A DNA stretch of 64,000 nt, taken from an uncultured bacterium. GTDB taxonomy: Bacteria > Elusimicrobiota > Elusimicrobia > Elusimicrobiales > Elusimicrobiaceae. The position numbers and the translations under genes are program-made. The stretch is taken from NCBI GenBank assembly GCA_949291365.1, contig CASEVJ010000003.1, positions 1-64,000 on the forward strand, read 5' to 3'. Within the stretch, counting starts at the first letter, position 1; every line of letters begins with the position of its first letter. Under the pieces are notes generated by a model. That model saw only the letters and a list, made by a program, of their open reading frames with translations. It was not told the DNA's origin and ran no database searches. Below are positions 43,307 through 54,627 of this stretch, piece after piece.

Positions 43307-45185
43307 ATTTTGTATCTCCGGTTTTGCGGTATATCCGCAAATAAATTGCAAAAACGGCCCCCGGCCCTTCTTTCCGATTATATATAAACAGTTTCCCTTT
43401 ATGGCGGCTGATGGCTTTGCGCACTACAGCCAACCCCAGCCCCGTACCGCGGGCTTTGGTGGTAAAGAAAGGCGAAAATATTTTTTCTTTCAGCTCTTCG
43501 GCAATGCCGGGGCCTTCATCGGCAATATAAATACAAACGGCCTTTTTGCCTACTTTGCTCCCCACGGTAACCGTGCCTTGCTGAGTGGTGGCTTCGCAGG
43601 CATTGGAAATTAAATTGCGTATGGCCTGTTTGATTTCTTCCGCGTCCACTTTCAGGCGCACGCTCTCCACGTCCAGCGCTTCCTGTATTTTGATATGGCA
43701 GGGCGCCGGAAAAGAGAGCACTATATCATGCAAATAACTATTCAAATCTATCACGCTTAAAATCATTTCCCGACTGCGCGCAAAGCCAAGCACTTCGCTA
43801 ATGATACTGTTGGCCTGTTTGATTTCAGATTCAATAATAGAAAATTGTTTAATTAGTTTGGGATTGGAAGGCGGTTCAATGGTCTTAATTAAGCGTGTGG
43901 CATTGCTGATAACCGCCAGCGGATTGCGTATTTCGTGGCTGATAATAGACGCCATCTGCCCTATGGCCGCCAACCGCTCTGATTTTACCAGCTCGTCAGT
44001 AGCGGCTTTCAATTCCGCCGTACGCTCCTGCACACGCAGTTCCAAATCCTTATTCATGGCAGCCAGCTCCTGCTGGGCAGCCAAAATAGTGTCTTTGCGT
44101 TCCTGCAGCACGGCAGCCATGTGCAAAAACACACGCGCCAACTGACCGATTTCATTGTTGGGTATTAACAAATCTTTTTCCGTGGGCATATAGTCGTCGC
44201 GCTCTTCCAACTTTACGGCGGCTTCCTGCAAGCGGCGCACCGGGCGCACAATAGGAATTAATACCAAATACGCCACCAGCACAATAAATACCATCATAGC
44301 CAGCAGAATGAGCACCACATCCCACACAGAATGAAACGTGCTTTCCAAAAACAGTTTCCGTATTGTATTAGCCGGCTGGCGCACAAATACAGTCCAATTG
44401 AGTACCGGCACCTCTGCTCGGCTGACTAAAAGAGATTTTCCGTCCTCTCCATGCACCAGGCCGCCGCTTTTTCCCTGCAGTTGCACCCCCCAGGAGCGCA
44501 CTTCATAGCGAAGCGGATTGTCGGCCGTTAAGGCCAGCCCTCCCTCCGCCCCGGAGTAAGAAATCAAATTGCCGTCCGCACTGACCACCGCCACAAACAT
44601 ATCCTGCGGATAAATCCTTTCCAGCACAGAGCCCAGGCCGCCCAAATCCATTTCCGCCACCAGCACGCCTACAGTTTGCACATCTTTTAAGTGCTCCCGC
44701 AACGGAAACGCCATCAGCGCATACAAATGCCCGTTGCTGCGGTTAATAGAGCCCACATAGGCCTTGCCTTCTTTAATGCAGCTGCGCAGGATATTGCCCA
44801 GTTCCGACGCATAACTAAAGCGGCTGCTGTCGTTGCTGGAATAAAACAACAAACGTCCGTTGGGATTTAAGACCGATATATGGGTGATTTCCGGATTTTT
44901 TTGGCGCAGGTAGTCAATATCTTCTTTATTGATAAAAGGATGACCGCCAAAATCGGTATGCAAATCAGTAAATACATCAAAAAACTGCGCTTTTCGGCTT
45001 ACTTCTTCCGACACTACGGACGCTATTTGGGAAACGACCGTACGCTGTCTGTCCAAAATTTCTTTTTGCAGAACCCGGCTGTCCACCCGCAATACATGCC
45101 AGCCAATCATAATTACCGGCACGGTGGACACGATACTTAACACCCAAATGGCCTTGGAAAACAATCTGCCTGTTTTATTTTTCAC
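43299..45185 (-). CDS. membrane sensor histidine kinase (Cache-HAMP-kinase)
   Basis: Protein of 628 aa starting at a GTG with CAGGGG five bases upstream. Two membrane helices (about 10-30 and 290-315) flank a periplasmic Cache-like sensor domain. A HAMP linker (VRPVRRLQEAAVKL) follows, then a coiled coil, then HisKA (MASIISHEIRNPLAVI) and HATPase_c (NLISNACEA, DEGPGI, GTGLGLAVVRKA). It is the classic NtrB/AtoS-like layout. The frame extends upstream into the preceding gene without a start signal. It is the probable input of the cascade formed with the next two genes. Confidence 0.92.
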   Translation of the reverse strand: MKNKTGRLFSKAIWVLSIVSTVPVIMIGWHVLRVDSRVLQKEILDRQRTVVSQIASVVSEEVSRKAQFFDVFTDLHTDFGGHPFINKEDIDYLRQKNPEITHISVLNPNGRLLFYSSNDSSRFSYASELGNILRSCIKEGKAYVGSINRSNGHLYALMAFPLREHLKDVQTVGVLVAEMDLGGLGSVLERIYPQDMFVAVVSADGNLISYSGAEGGLALTADNPLRYEVRSWGVQLQGKSGGLVHGEDGKSLLVSRAEVPVLNWTVFVRQPANTIRKLFLESTFHSVWDVVLILLAMMVFIVLVAYLVLIPIVRPVRRLQEAAVKLEERDDYMPTEKDLLIPNNEIGQLARVFLHMAAVLQERKDTILAAQQELAAMNKDLELRVQERTAELKAATDELVKSERLAAIGQMASIISHEIRNPLAVISNATRLIKTIEPPSNPKLIKQFSIIESEIKQANSIISEVLGFARSREMILSVIDLNSYLHDIVLSFPAPCHIKIQEALDVESVRLKVDAEEIKQAIRNLISNACEATTQQGTVTVGSKVGKKAVCIYIADEGPGIAEELKEKIFSPFFTTKARGTGLGLAVVRKAISRHKGKLFIYNRKEGPGAVFAIYLRIYRKTGDTKYG

Positions 45186-45214
45186 ACAAACCCCTGAAAG
45201 TATCGCCGGAATAT

Positions 45215-45252
45215 TCTTTAAAAGCGGGGGCCCGGTATTCCCAAGCCCCCGC
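45215..45252 (-). terminator. hairpin between Tad unit 1 and the sensor kinase gene
   Basis: GCGGGGGC and GCCCCCGC pair around 13 bases; the minus-strand RNA continues UUUUAAAG. This is a terminator or attenuator separating the structural Tad genes from the regulators. Confidence 0.7.
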
Positions 45253-45276
45253 CGGTAGTATTTAGAAAAACATCTG

Positions 45277-46224
45277 TTAGCAGGAGCCCGCCGGCGCCGC
45301 CGCACCACCCTGGCGGGCTTTGGCGGGATTTAAAAATTCCAGTCCGGGCTTCTGAGAGACGCTGCCAAAGTCCAGCACCTCTTTCCCTTCCCACAGGAAA
45401 GTAGGAGAAGCATTGATGGCAAATTCTTCAGAATAGGCCGCTTCAGCTTTGAGCAGTTCTACCCCTTCGGTATCAAATTTTTTCATGATTTTTTTGGAAT
45501 TGATACCCGCTTCGTCCATGGCTTTATCCCAGCGGCTGGAACGATAGTCTTTGTTGCGGATTTCCAAGTATTTCCACAGTTTTTTGGGATAGTATTTGGC
45601 AATCAGCAGCTGGCGGATATTTTCTTCCCATTCCGCAGAACCGTGCAAGCTCTGGAAACCGCGCTGCGGGTCATAGCTCACAATGTAGCGCAGTTTAATC
45701 GTTTTGTCTTCCGGAATTTTGCCGTCTTTCTGCGCTTGAATGACCAAATTTTCCGCCATCGCACCATAGGGGCACTGGGACATCACAAATAACTCCAGCA
45801 CATTGGGCTGGGCTTCTTTTTCCCGGTAAACGCCGGTGCGGGTCATGTGCGGGAAAATCAGATAATCGTCATTCTCCTGTACATAGCCGGCCGCAATTTG
45901 TTGCTCCAGTTTGGTGCGCAGTTCGGGCGTTTTCTTAATCAGGTACAAAGGCAAAAAGCTATAATCCAAATTAGCCAGTTTGGGATCTTGTTGGGCTTGC
46001 TCATAGGTCAAAGCCGTTACCTGGGCTTCCCCGCCCAAGAAATTAGCCAAGCCAGGGGCCAACTGGGTATCCTGTTTACCCGCTTCATATTCCGCAGATT
46101 CCACCACCACGAACTCAATAGTCGGTTTAGGGGCTGCTTTTTCCGTTTTTTTAGCCGTTTTAGCAGCGGCAAAAGCAGACGTGGCCACCAAACAGGCCGT
46201 CATAGCAATAACTAGTTTTTTCAT
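45277..46224 (-). CDS. exported thioredoxin-fold protein
   Basis: Protein of 315 aa with a signal peptide (LVIAMTACLVATSAFAA). The core (about 140-305) has a DsbA/thioredoxin-like fold with FVMSQCPYGAMAEN as the active-site turn, but only one cysteine there. It ends in NASPTFLWEGKEV (cis-Pro loop) and a C-terminal Gly/Ala tail with a final Cys. An N-terminal domain of about 110 residues precedes it. The ATG at 46224 is 9 bases past GGAG; an earlier ATG is too close. A thiol role in folding the Cys-rich pilus-locus proteins is inferred from position. Confidence 0.78.
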   Translation of the reverse strand: MKKLVIAMTACLVATSAFAAAKTAKKTEKAAPKPTIEFVVVESAEYEAGKQDTQLAPGLANFLGGEAQVTALTYEQAQQDPKLANLDYSFLPLYLIKKTPELRTKLEQQIAAGYVQENDDYLIFPHMTRTGVYREKEAQPNVLELFVMSQCPYGAMAENLVIQAQKDGKIPEDKTIKLRYIVSYDPQRGFQSLHGSAEWEENIRQLLIAKYYPKKLWKYLEIRNKDYRSSRWDKAMDEAGINSKKIMKKFDTEGVELLKAEAAYSEEFAINASPTFLWEGKEVLDFGSVSQKPGLEFLNPAKARQGGAAAPAGSC

Positions 46225-46250
46225 CCCAAGCATCTCCTGTATTTTTAAAT

Positions 46251-46523
46251 TTATTCTTTATCTTCCAGCTCTACACACACACCGCGGATCCCGATGCCGC
46301 ACAGAATGTTATAGGCCAGTAAAAAGAAAACGGTAAATACCAAGAACAACAGCGTATTCACAATAGCCGACATAATCATGTTCATGATAAAAGAAAGATT
46401 AAACGACACTTCGGGGCTGAACATACCCATAATGCTGCTAATCAGCATTACCACAAACACAGCCACCGGGAATACAGAAAAAATGACGTTTAACACACCA
46501 ATTTTTTTAATTTCTACTTTCAT
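46251..46523 (-). CDS. small two-helix membrane protein
   Basis: Protein of 90 aa with two long hydrophobic segments (about 12-35 and 48-75), a GIGIRGVCVELEDKE tail and a KKIGVLN start. It resembles the DUF3566-type transmembrane domain in layout (IGVLNVI...). GGGAG precedes the ATG; a TTG four codons earlier is rejected. It lies between the HAMP sensor and the thioredoxin-fold gene. Function unknown. Confidence 0.7.
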   Translation of the reverse strand: MKVEIKKIGVLNVIFSVFPVAVFVVMLISSIMGMFSPEVSFNLSFIMNMIMSAIVNTLLFLVFTVFFLLAYNILCGIGIRGVCVELEDKE

Positions 46524-46554
46524 ACACTCTCCCAAGGGGGGTGCCCCTTATTTA

Positions 46555-47673
46555 TTATAAAGATTTTTCAGGTTCCAGTACAAGTATCATGCGGTTCTTG
46601 CCGGCATCGTCAGGCAATTGCACGGCTTTGACCGTACATTTTACATTTTTATTGACGACATTGCCGCGCAATACCTTGGTGGGGTTTTCCATCGCCTCAC
46701 CCACTACCTGAATAATGTTCTGCTGTCTGCCGTCAAAAATATCCAGCAAATGCACGGAACCCTGTTTTTTAATATTCATCTCAAAATTGGTGTACAAGAT
46801 GTTGTTGTTTTCATCTATGACCAAGGCACGCGCGCCGTGCGGCACGGTAACCGCCAAAATGGTTTTCCACCATTTCTGTTCCTTTTCCAAAGACATGATT
46901 TCCACATTTTCCAGCCCTTTCACGTCTTCTTTAATTCTACCCAGCAAAGCCGTAATGGAATTGGCCACGTCCCCTATTTCATCAGGGCGAGGAGTATACG
47001 GCAGCTCCAGCCGGTTTAATGAAACGGCGTCCACCCCGTCTTTGAGCCCTTCTAGCGGGCGGATAATCTTGAGCAGCAGGAACAAATACAACACCCCGCC
47101 GATAAGCAATATCATGATAATCGCCCCTACGGCATAGCGCACCATAGACTGACGGATAAGGGATTTGGCTTCCTGGCGCGATACCGTAATATTGACCACG
47201 CCGGCCACCGTATCTTTGGCCAAAACGGGGATAGCCATATCATAATAATTTCCGTCGTCAAACATGACAGCTTTGGGAATACGATCCCGGATAGCCATGG
47301 GCACCACGGGCGTATCAAACACCACTTCATTGTTATAATCGGAATACGACATTTTAATAAACTGCGTATTCTCATGCCAGCGGATAGAGCCGTCATCATT
47401 TAAATACACCAGGTTTTTAATGCGGTCATCGTTTCTTTTCCACGCTTTCATGACTTCCGCTTCGCGGAAAGTGGCATCGCTTCTGGGACGGGCGGACAAA
47501 CTGGACACCAACAACGGCGCACGGAAACGCACCATTTCCACCATTTCATTTTGCAGTTTTTTGTCAAACACAAACTTGAACAGGTTGTAGTAAAACAGCC
47601 CGCCGATAATAGCCGCATACAGCGACACAAGCACAAACCATAAAGTCCACTTAGAAGTCAGTTTCATATTCAT
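46555..47673 (-). CDS. HAMP-domain membrane sensor without a kinase
   Basis: Protein of 372 aa. Two membrane helices (about 10-30 and 180-205) enclose a periplasmic sensor of about 150 residues. HAMP (RPLEGLKDGVDAVSLNRLEL) and a helical linker lead to a PAS-like C-terminal domain (VIDENNNILYTNFEM...). No histidine kinase, GGDEF or methyl-accepting domain follows. It may pass a signal through protein contact. The ATG is 7 bases after the TPR gene stop, implying coupling. Confidence 0.82.
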   Translation of the reverse strand: MNMKLTSKWTLWFVLVSLYAAIIGGLFYYNLFKFVFDKKLQNEMVEMVRFRAPLLVSSLSARPRSDATFREAEVMKAWKRNDDRIKNLVYLNDDGSIRWHENTQFIKMSYSDYNNEVVFDTPVVPMAIRDRIPKAVMFDDGNYYDMAIPVLAKDTVAGVVNITVSRQEAKSLIRQSMVRYAVGAIIMILLIGGVLYLFLLLKIIRPLEGLKDGVDAVSLNRLELPYTPRPDEIGDVANSITALLGRIKEDVKGLENVEIMSLEKEQKWWKTILAVTVPHGARALVIDENNNILYTNFEMNIKKQGSVHLLDIFDGRQQNIIQVVGEAMENPTKVLRGNVVNKNVKCTVKAVQLPDDAGKNRMILVLEPEKSL

Positions 47674-47680
47674 TCGCCGC

Positions 47681-49039
47681 TTACCGAATACCGGTCAGCT
47701 CCTCCACTTTACGCAAGCCCAGGTCTGCGTCGGTATTACCCGGGTCTAACTGTTTGGCCACAATCCAAGCCGCTCTGGCGCGTTCATAGTCATCTTGGTT
47801 AAATGCGTCCAAGCCCTCAATATATTTTTGGCGGGAAGCGGCACTGGCTTCAGCCGACACACGGGTCGCACCGCCGCCAATCCCCTGCGCAACAGTATTG
47901 CCGTCCGGCCCCAGCGTCGGAGTGCCTTCTCCGGGCACGCCCAATCCGCCTTCTACCGTAACAGTTTCTATTGGTTCGTCCAACTGCTCTTCCTCTGCCT
48001 TTTCGGCCTCTTCCGCTGCACGGCGCGCAGCTTCCTGTTTGCGTCTTAAAGCTTCTTCTTTAGCGTTGCGGGCCTTTTTAATCAGCCGATCCATATAAGA
48101 GGCATCTGCTCCCCACTTTTTAGCATTCGTCCAATAGCTGATGGCACTGTCGTATTTTTGCGCATTAAATGATTTATTTCCGGCTGTAAAATAGCTGTTG
48201 GCAATTTCGTCTTTCAGCTGGCTCATGTATTTTTGCACCCGCGTATCGCCCGGCTGGATTTTGGTAATCCGCTCAAACACAGTATAAGATTCTACGAAGC
48301 GCCCCTGATTATAATAACTCATGGCTTCCTCCATGGCTTCTTTGACCTGTTGTTTGCGCAGCAGGTTTTCTGTTTGGGCAATTTTGTTGACTAATGTCGG
48401 GTCATCTTTGCGAATTAACAAAGCATTGTACCAGTTATCCAATGCACGCTGGTAATCCTGTTCGTCATAGGCCACATTGCCGCGGCGGCTGTATTCCTGG
48501 GCAATATCTTTGTCAATGCGCTTCTTCCACGCCAGCGCTTTGGAGTTATGCGGCTGTATGGTCAAAATTTCGTCCAGCTTTTCATTGGCTTCCACCAAAC
48601 GGCCCGAATCATACATACGGTTGGCTTCCTGGAATTTGGCCTCTATCACTTCCGACTCGGATATGGTGCCGTACGCTCCCATGTGGCTGGCCTGCTTGGC
48701 CAGCGTGGAGGCCTGGGTAAAATTCGGGTCAATGCTCAAAATAGTTTGCGCCATTTCCTGCGCGCGCTGATAATCTCCACGGCGGTAGAGTGTATAGGCA
48801 TTTTCATACACCTGGCGCAGCATATAATTTTGAATGCGCTGTTTTTCCAGCTGCACGGTGGAAAGATACTGTTTTTTCTCTTCCACGTCGTTCAGCGTGC
48901 CCAGCGTGATTTTGTTCAAATCCAGTATCATACCCTCTTCTTTACCATGCTGGCGGATAGGATTGGGCTGGCGCAAAGGCGCAGCCGACAAAACAGCGGC
49001 TGTAGAAACGGCTAACAAAAGCAAAAGATATTTTTTCAT
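47681..49039 (-). CDS. exported TPR protein of the Tad locus
   Basis: Protein of 452 aa with a signal peptide (KKYLLLLLAVSTAAVLSA). TPR-type helical repeats run from about 75 to 330 (AYTLYRRGDYQRAQEMAQTIL, NVAYDEQDYQRALDNWYNALL). An Arg/Glu/Ala-rich coiled coil, a Gly-rich linker and one more TPR (DAFNQDDYERARAAW) follow. The position after tadC suggests the role of TadD, the pilotin/TPR protein of Tad systems, though TadD is normally a shorter lipoprotein. TTAAGAGG precedes the ATG. Confidence 0.82.
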   Translation of the reverse strand: MKKYLLLLLAVSTAAVLSAAPLRQPNPIRQHGKEEGMILDLNKITLGTLNDVEEKKQYLSTVQLEKQRIQNYMLRQVYENAYTLYRRGDYQRAQEMAQTILSIDPNFTQASTLAKQASHMGAYGTISESEVIEAKFQEANRMYDSGRLVEANEKLDEILTIQPHNSKALAWKKRIDKDIAQEYSRRGNVAYDEQDYQRALDNWYNALLIRKDDPTLVNKIAQTENLLRKQQVKEAMEEAMSYYNQGRFVESYTVFERITKIQPGDTRVQKYMSQLKDEIANSYFTAGNKSFNAQKYDSAISYWTNAKKWGADASYMDRLIKKARNAKEEALRRKQEAARRAAEEAEKAEEEQLDEPIETVTVEGGLGVPGEGTPTLGPDGNTVAQGIGGGATRVSAEASAASRQKYIEGLDAFNQDDYERARAAWIVAKQLDPGNTDADLGLRKVEELTGIR

Positions 49040-49050
49040 AAATTATCCTC

Positions 49051-49941
49051 TTAAAAGCTGAGCCCCTGCGAGAGCAGACCCTTAATCATCGGCGACAAGA
49101 TTAAAATAAAAATCGTCGGGAAAATAAACAGAAAGAGCGGGAACAACATCTTGGTAGACGCCTGGGCGGCCAGCTTTTCGGCGCGGCTCATGCGGCGGCT
49201 GCGCAAGTCGGAAGAGAAGTTGCGCAGCAAATCCACCAAGCTGGTACCCAATTCGTCCGACTGGATAATCAGCCCCACCAAAGAGCGCACTTCCTGTACG
49301 TCGGTACGGTTGGCAAAGCGCTCCAGCGCTTCGCGGCGGGAATAACCCAGTTTGATTTCGTTAAGCGTTTTTTCCAGCTCTTCTTCCAAAATTGTTTTCT
49401 TTTTGGCGATATTGATGATTCTTTCAAAAGCGGTTAAATAGTCCAGACCGGATTCAATTATCAACGCCGCCAAGTCTACCGTGGTAGAGAAATTGCCCAA
49501 AATTTCGGCCTGTCTTTTTTGAATGCGGCTTTTCAAAAGCACGTCCGGCAAATAAAACCCCAGCGGCACAAACAAAACGCCCCATATCGTTTGGAACATC
49601 AGCATAATAGCCAACGGCAGCAACATGGCGGAAATGACTTTGTAATACAAAATATCCACCGGCTGCGGTATGTCGGGGCTGCCCAGCTGCATGTGCATCT
49701 GCTCCAGCGGCTTTTCCAAGTGGAAGGTATTCAGACAAAATACCGCCAGACGGTCTACCCACTTGGTCTCCGGCTGCAAACGGGCAAAACTGGAAGAAGA
49801 TTTAAAGCGCTGTGCGGCCACGTCCACAATTTTCTCTTTTTCCTGTTTAGGAGACAACAGAGAAAACACCACCACGAACAGGGAAAACGCGCCGATGGCT
49901 AATATAAAGTTAAGCACTAAAGAGAGCACCATATCATTCAT
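49051..49941 (-). CDS. tadC: Tad platform protein TadC
   Basis: Protein of 296 aa of the T2SF (GspF) inner-membrane platform family. Helices lie at about 5-25, 105-140 and 265-290, with the T2SF domain (about 145-275) in between: FSTTVDLAALIIESGLDY, GTSLVDLLRNFS, RAEKLAAQASTKML. With TadB it anchors the pilus motor in the inner membrane. It starts 4 bases after the tadB stop, so it is coupled. Normal length for TadC. Confidence 0.93.
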   Translation of the reverse strand: MNDMVLSLVLNFILAIGAFSLFVVVFSLLSPKQEKEKIVDVAAQRFKSSSSFARLQPETKWVDRLAVFCLNTFHLEKPLEQMHMQLGSPDIPQPVDILYYKVISAMLLPLAIMLMFQTIWGVLFVPLGFYLPDVLLKSRIQKRQAEILGNFSTTVDLAALIIESGLDYLTAFERIINIAKKKTILEEELEKTLNEIKLGYSRREALERFANRTDVQEVRSLVGLIIQSDELGTSLVDLLRNFSSDLRSRRMSRAEKLAAQASTKMLFPLFLFIFPTIFILILSPMIKGLLSQGLSF

Positions 49942-49945
49942 ACGC

Positions 49946-51571
49946 TTATACCTTGACTTCTCCCAGTTTTTGGATCAGTTTCATACCAATCATGATCCAG
50001 ACAAAGCAGCCGAACAGGATAAATATACCCACCGGCGTAGTATAGAACGAAATCATTTCATCGGGGCGGAACATAAACATTACGCCCAACATAATTACCG
50101 GCATGATGCCCACCACGATGGCCTGAATTTTCTGCTGGGCCGTCATGGCGTCCAACTTTTCTTCCAGTTTGCTTTCTTCACGGATATTCTCCACCAAGCG
50201 GGAGAAAATGACCGTCAAGTTACCACCCACTTGGCGCTGAATAATAATGGCCTTAATCGTATAGGAAAGCATGCGGCTTTCCACACGGTCGTCCAATCCT
50301 TCCAGCGCTTTTTCAAACGGGGTGCCCAACTGATAGTTTTTAATTACCAAACCAAATTCGTCCGCAATAGGCGGCTGCATATCATGCGACACCAATTCAA
50401 ACCCCTGCACAATATCCATACCGGAACGCAAAGAGTTGGAAAGCAAAATCAGCGAATCCATCAGCTGGGCATTAATTTTGCGCCCACGGCTTTTTTTGAG
50501 TTTATCCAACACAATAGGCGGTATACGCACGGACAAAGCAACCCCCATGGCAATAAACAGGAAAAACACAAATATCCCGCCAAAGCCGCCCACGGAATAC
50601 CCCATAAACAAACCAACAAGACCAAACAGTCCTGCCGTGCCAAACACGATATAGCGCACGTCAATGGTCAAAAACTGGCGATTGAAATCTTCGGCCCAGG
50701 CCACACTTTTTACGCGGTAATCGTCCCATTTCTCCAACAAAAATTCTTTCTTGTTTTCCAACAATAAATATACCGCATAAGCAATCAGCACCGCCCCCAA
50801 TACCAGCAGCAACGCGTTAAACAGGCGCTCTCCTTCCGTGGTCTGGTATACTTTGGCATCGGGCGGATTCATGGGAATAGGCGCACTGCGGAATTCGCTC
50901 CACAGCTGATTGGCCAGCGTCACCACCGCCATAACCGATTGACGGTATTTATCCTCTTTTTGGGAAGCCGGGCTGGTAAAGGATTCCACCGTGCTGTAAA
51001 ACTCCCGGTTCATAAATTCCAGCGTCGCCAGCATGGCACGCGCACGGCCCTGCATGCTGTCTTTCATGCTAAACACTTCTCGGCCGCGCACCAGTTCTTT
51101 ATTCAAACGGTCTAAATTGGCCACCAAGTTGATGCGGTTGCCCACATATCCGCGGGAAAGCTGCTCCAGCACTACCGGCTGGCTGGGATCCAAAGCGTCA
51201 TTGGCGCGGGCCAAATAAGCGTACACGTTGGAAAAAGTGCGGTACCAGAGTGTAGCTTCGCTCAAAGTGCCTTGCCCTTCCACATACACCACTTTGACCG
51301 CTTCCATGCGTTGGAGCTCTTCGTTAAACCAGTCCGGCATAAAAATAGGTTTGCCTTTTAACGCAGCACCACAAGAGGCGGGATACTCGTATTTTTTCTG
51401 TTCTGCAGGTTTGCTCACGTCAAAATAGTTGCCCAATACCTGCATTTTAAACATGGCGCATTCTATTTTCTGTTTATCTTGGCGGTTTAAGGCCCGGGCA
51501 AACAGCACCTGCGGCGCCATGACGCCGAATAAAAACACCAGTAACAAAGCCCCTAATGCGGTTTTTTTCAT
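49946..51571 (-). CDS. tadB: Tad platform protein TadB with an exported N-terminal domain
   Basis: Protein of 541 aa, about 200 residues longer than usual TadB. It begins with a cleavable-looking Sec signal (KKTALGALLLVFLFGVMAPQVLFA), then a helical periplasmic domain (about 28-245) containing two cysteines. Membrane helices and the T2SF domain follow (about 365-490: LLSNSLRSGMDIVQGFELV, RQVGGNLTVIFSRL). The C-terminal half matches TadB. The extension could read the pilus base from the periplasm. The ATG at 51571 is preferred over a TTG two codons upstream; no strong ribosome site. Confidence 0.9.
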   Translation of the reverse strand: MKKTALGALLLVFLFGVMAPQVLFARALNRQDKQKIECAMFKMQVLGNYFDVSKPAEQKKYEYPASCGAALKGKPIFMPDWFNEELQRMEAVKVVYVEGQGTLSEATLWYRTFSNVYAYLARANDALDPSQPVVLEQLSRGYVGNRINLVANLDRLNKELVRGREVFSMKDSMQGRARAMLATLEFMNREFYSTVESFTSPASQKEDKYRQSVMAVVTLANQLWSEFRSAPIPMNPPDAKVYQTTEGERLFNALLLVLGAVLIAYAVYLLLENKKEFLLEKWDDYRVKSVAWAEDFNRQFLTIDVRYIVFGTAGLFGLVGLFMGYSVGGFGGIFVFFLFIAMGVALSVRIPPIVLDKLKKSRGRKINAQLMDSLILLSNSLRSGMDIVQGFELVSHDMQPPIADEFGLVIKNYQLGTPFEKALEGLDDRVESRMLSYTIKAIIIQRQVGGNLTVIFSRLVENIREESKLEEKLDAMTAQQKIQAIVVGIMPVIMLGVMFMFRPDEMISFYTTPVGIFILFGCFVWIMIGMKLIQKLGEVKV

Positions 51572-51585
51572 AATCAATATACCGT

Positions 51586-53871
<2,286 letters not shown>

Positions 53872-53877
53872 AGCCAA

Positions 53878-54612
53878 TTATTCCACCACTTCTACCGTAA
53901 TAAACAGGAAGAGCGAGCGCTGCTCTTCGGTCACGTCTTTATATTTAAACAAAAGCCCAATCAGCGGGATACGGCCCAAAAAGGGCACGCGCGTTTCGCT
54001 GACGTTACGGGAGCTGCTTTTCAGCCCGCCGATTACCAGCGTTTCGCCACTGTTAAGTTCTACATGGGTTTCCACATCGCGGTTGGTAAAAGACGGAGCT
54101 GTAGAAGTACCCACAGACACCGTACGCGAATAGTCCACCGAAGACACGGAAAGCTGCACCTGCAGGTCAATAATATTGCCTCTTTCGGGAATAATCGTGG
54201 GCAATACGTTAAGCAAAATACCGTATTCTTCCAGCTGGGAACCGACGCCCTGATTGTTCACCACCGGTATAGGCACTTTACCGCCGACGGTAATTTTGGC
54301 GCTGTTGCCGGAGCTGGTCACGATTTTAGGATTGGAGAGCACCTGGGCGCGCCCTTCTGTCTCGGACAGGCGTAAACGCGTAATCACGGCGGTTTTACGC
54401 TCAAATTCCCCTAATGAGAGAATGCCAGGGATATTGGCCTCTTCAAAGTCAAAAATCTGGTTCCATTCAAACCCTTTGGCAGAGTTCATGGAGCCGCTGA
54501 TTTCCACCACATCAGCGCTCACTGCCACCAAACGCGTTTTCTTGGCAAACGCAGCCGGCGCAGCCATGGCCAACAATAAAACAAGCAGTGTGATTTTAGA
54601 AGTAAATTTCAT
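53878..54612 (-). CDS. short secretin (CpaC/RcpA-like)
   Basis: Protein of 244 aa with a signal peptide (ITLLVLLLAMAAPAAFA). It has only the C-terminal secretin domain: VLSNPKIVTSSGNSAKITVG, GSQLEEYGILLNVLPTI, NSGETLVIGGLKSS and VPFLGRIPLIGLLFKY. Known CpaC proteins are about twice as long, with N-domains and a BON domain. It forms, or contributes to, the outer-membrane ring. The ATG at 54612 lies 9 bases after AGGA; an ATG three codons upstream is too close to it. Either the N-domains are on another protein or the ring is minimal. Confidence 0.87.
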   Translation of the reverse strand: MKFTSKITLLVLLLAMAAPAAFAKKTRLVAVSADVVEISGSMNSAKGFEWNQIFDFEEANIPGILSLGEFERKTAVITRLRLSETEGRAQVLSNPKIVTSSGNSAKITVGGKVPIPVVNNQGVGSQLEEYGILLNVLPTIIPERGNIIDLQVQLSVSSVDYSRTVSVGTSTAPSFTNRDVETHVELNSGETLVIGGLKSSSRNVSETRVPFLGRIPLIGLLFKYKDVTEEQRSLFLFITVEVVE

Positions 54613-54627
54613 ATGTATCATTCCTGT

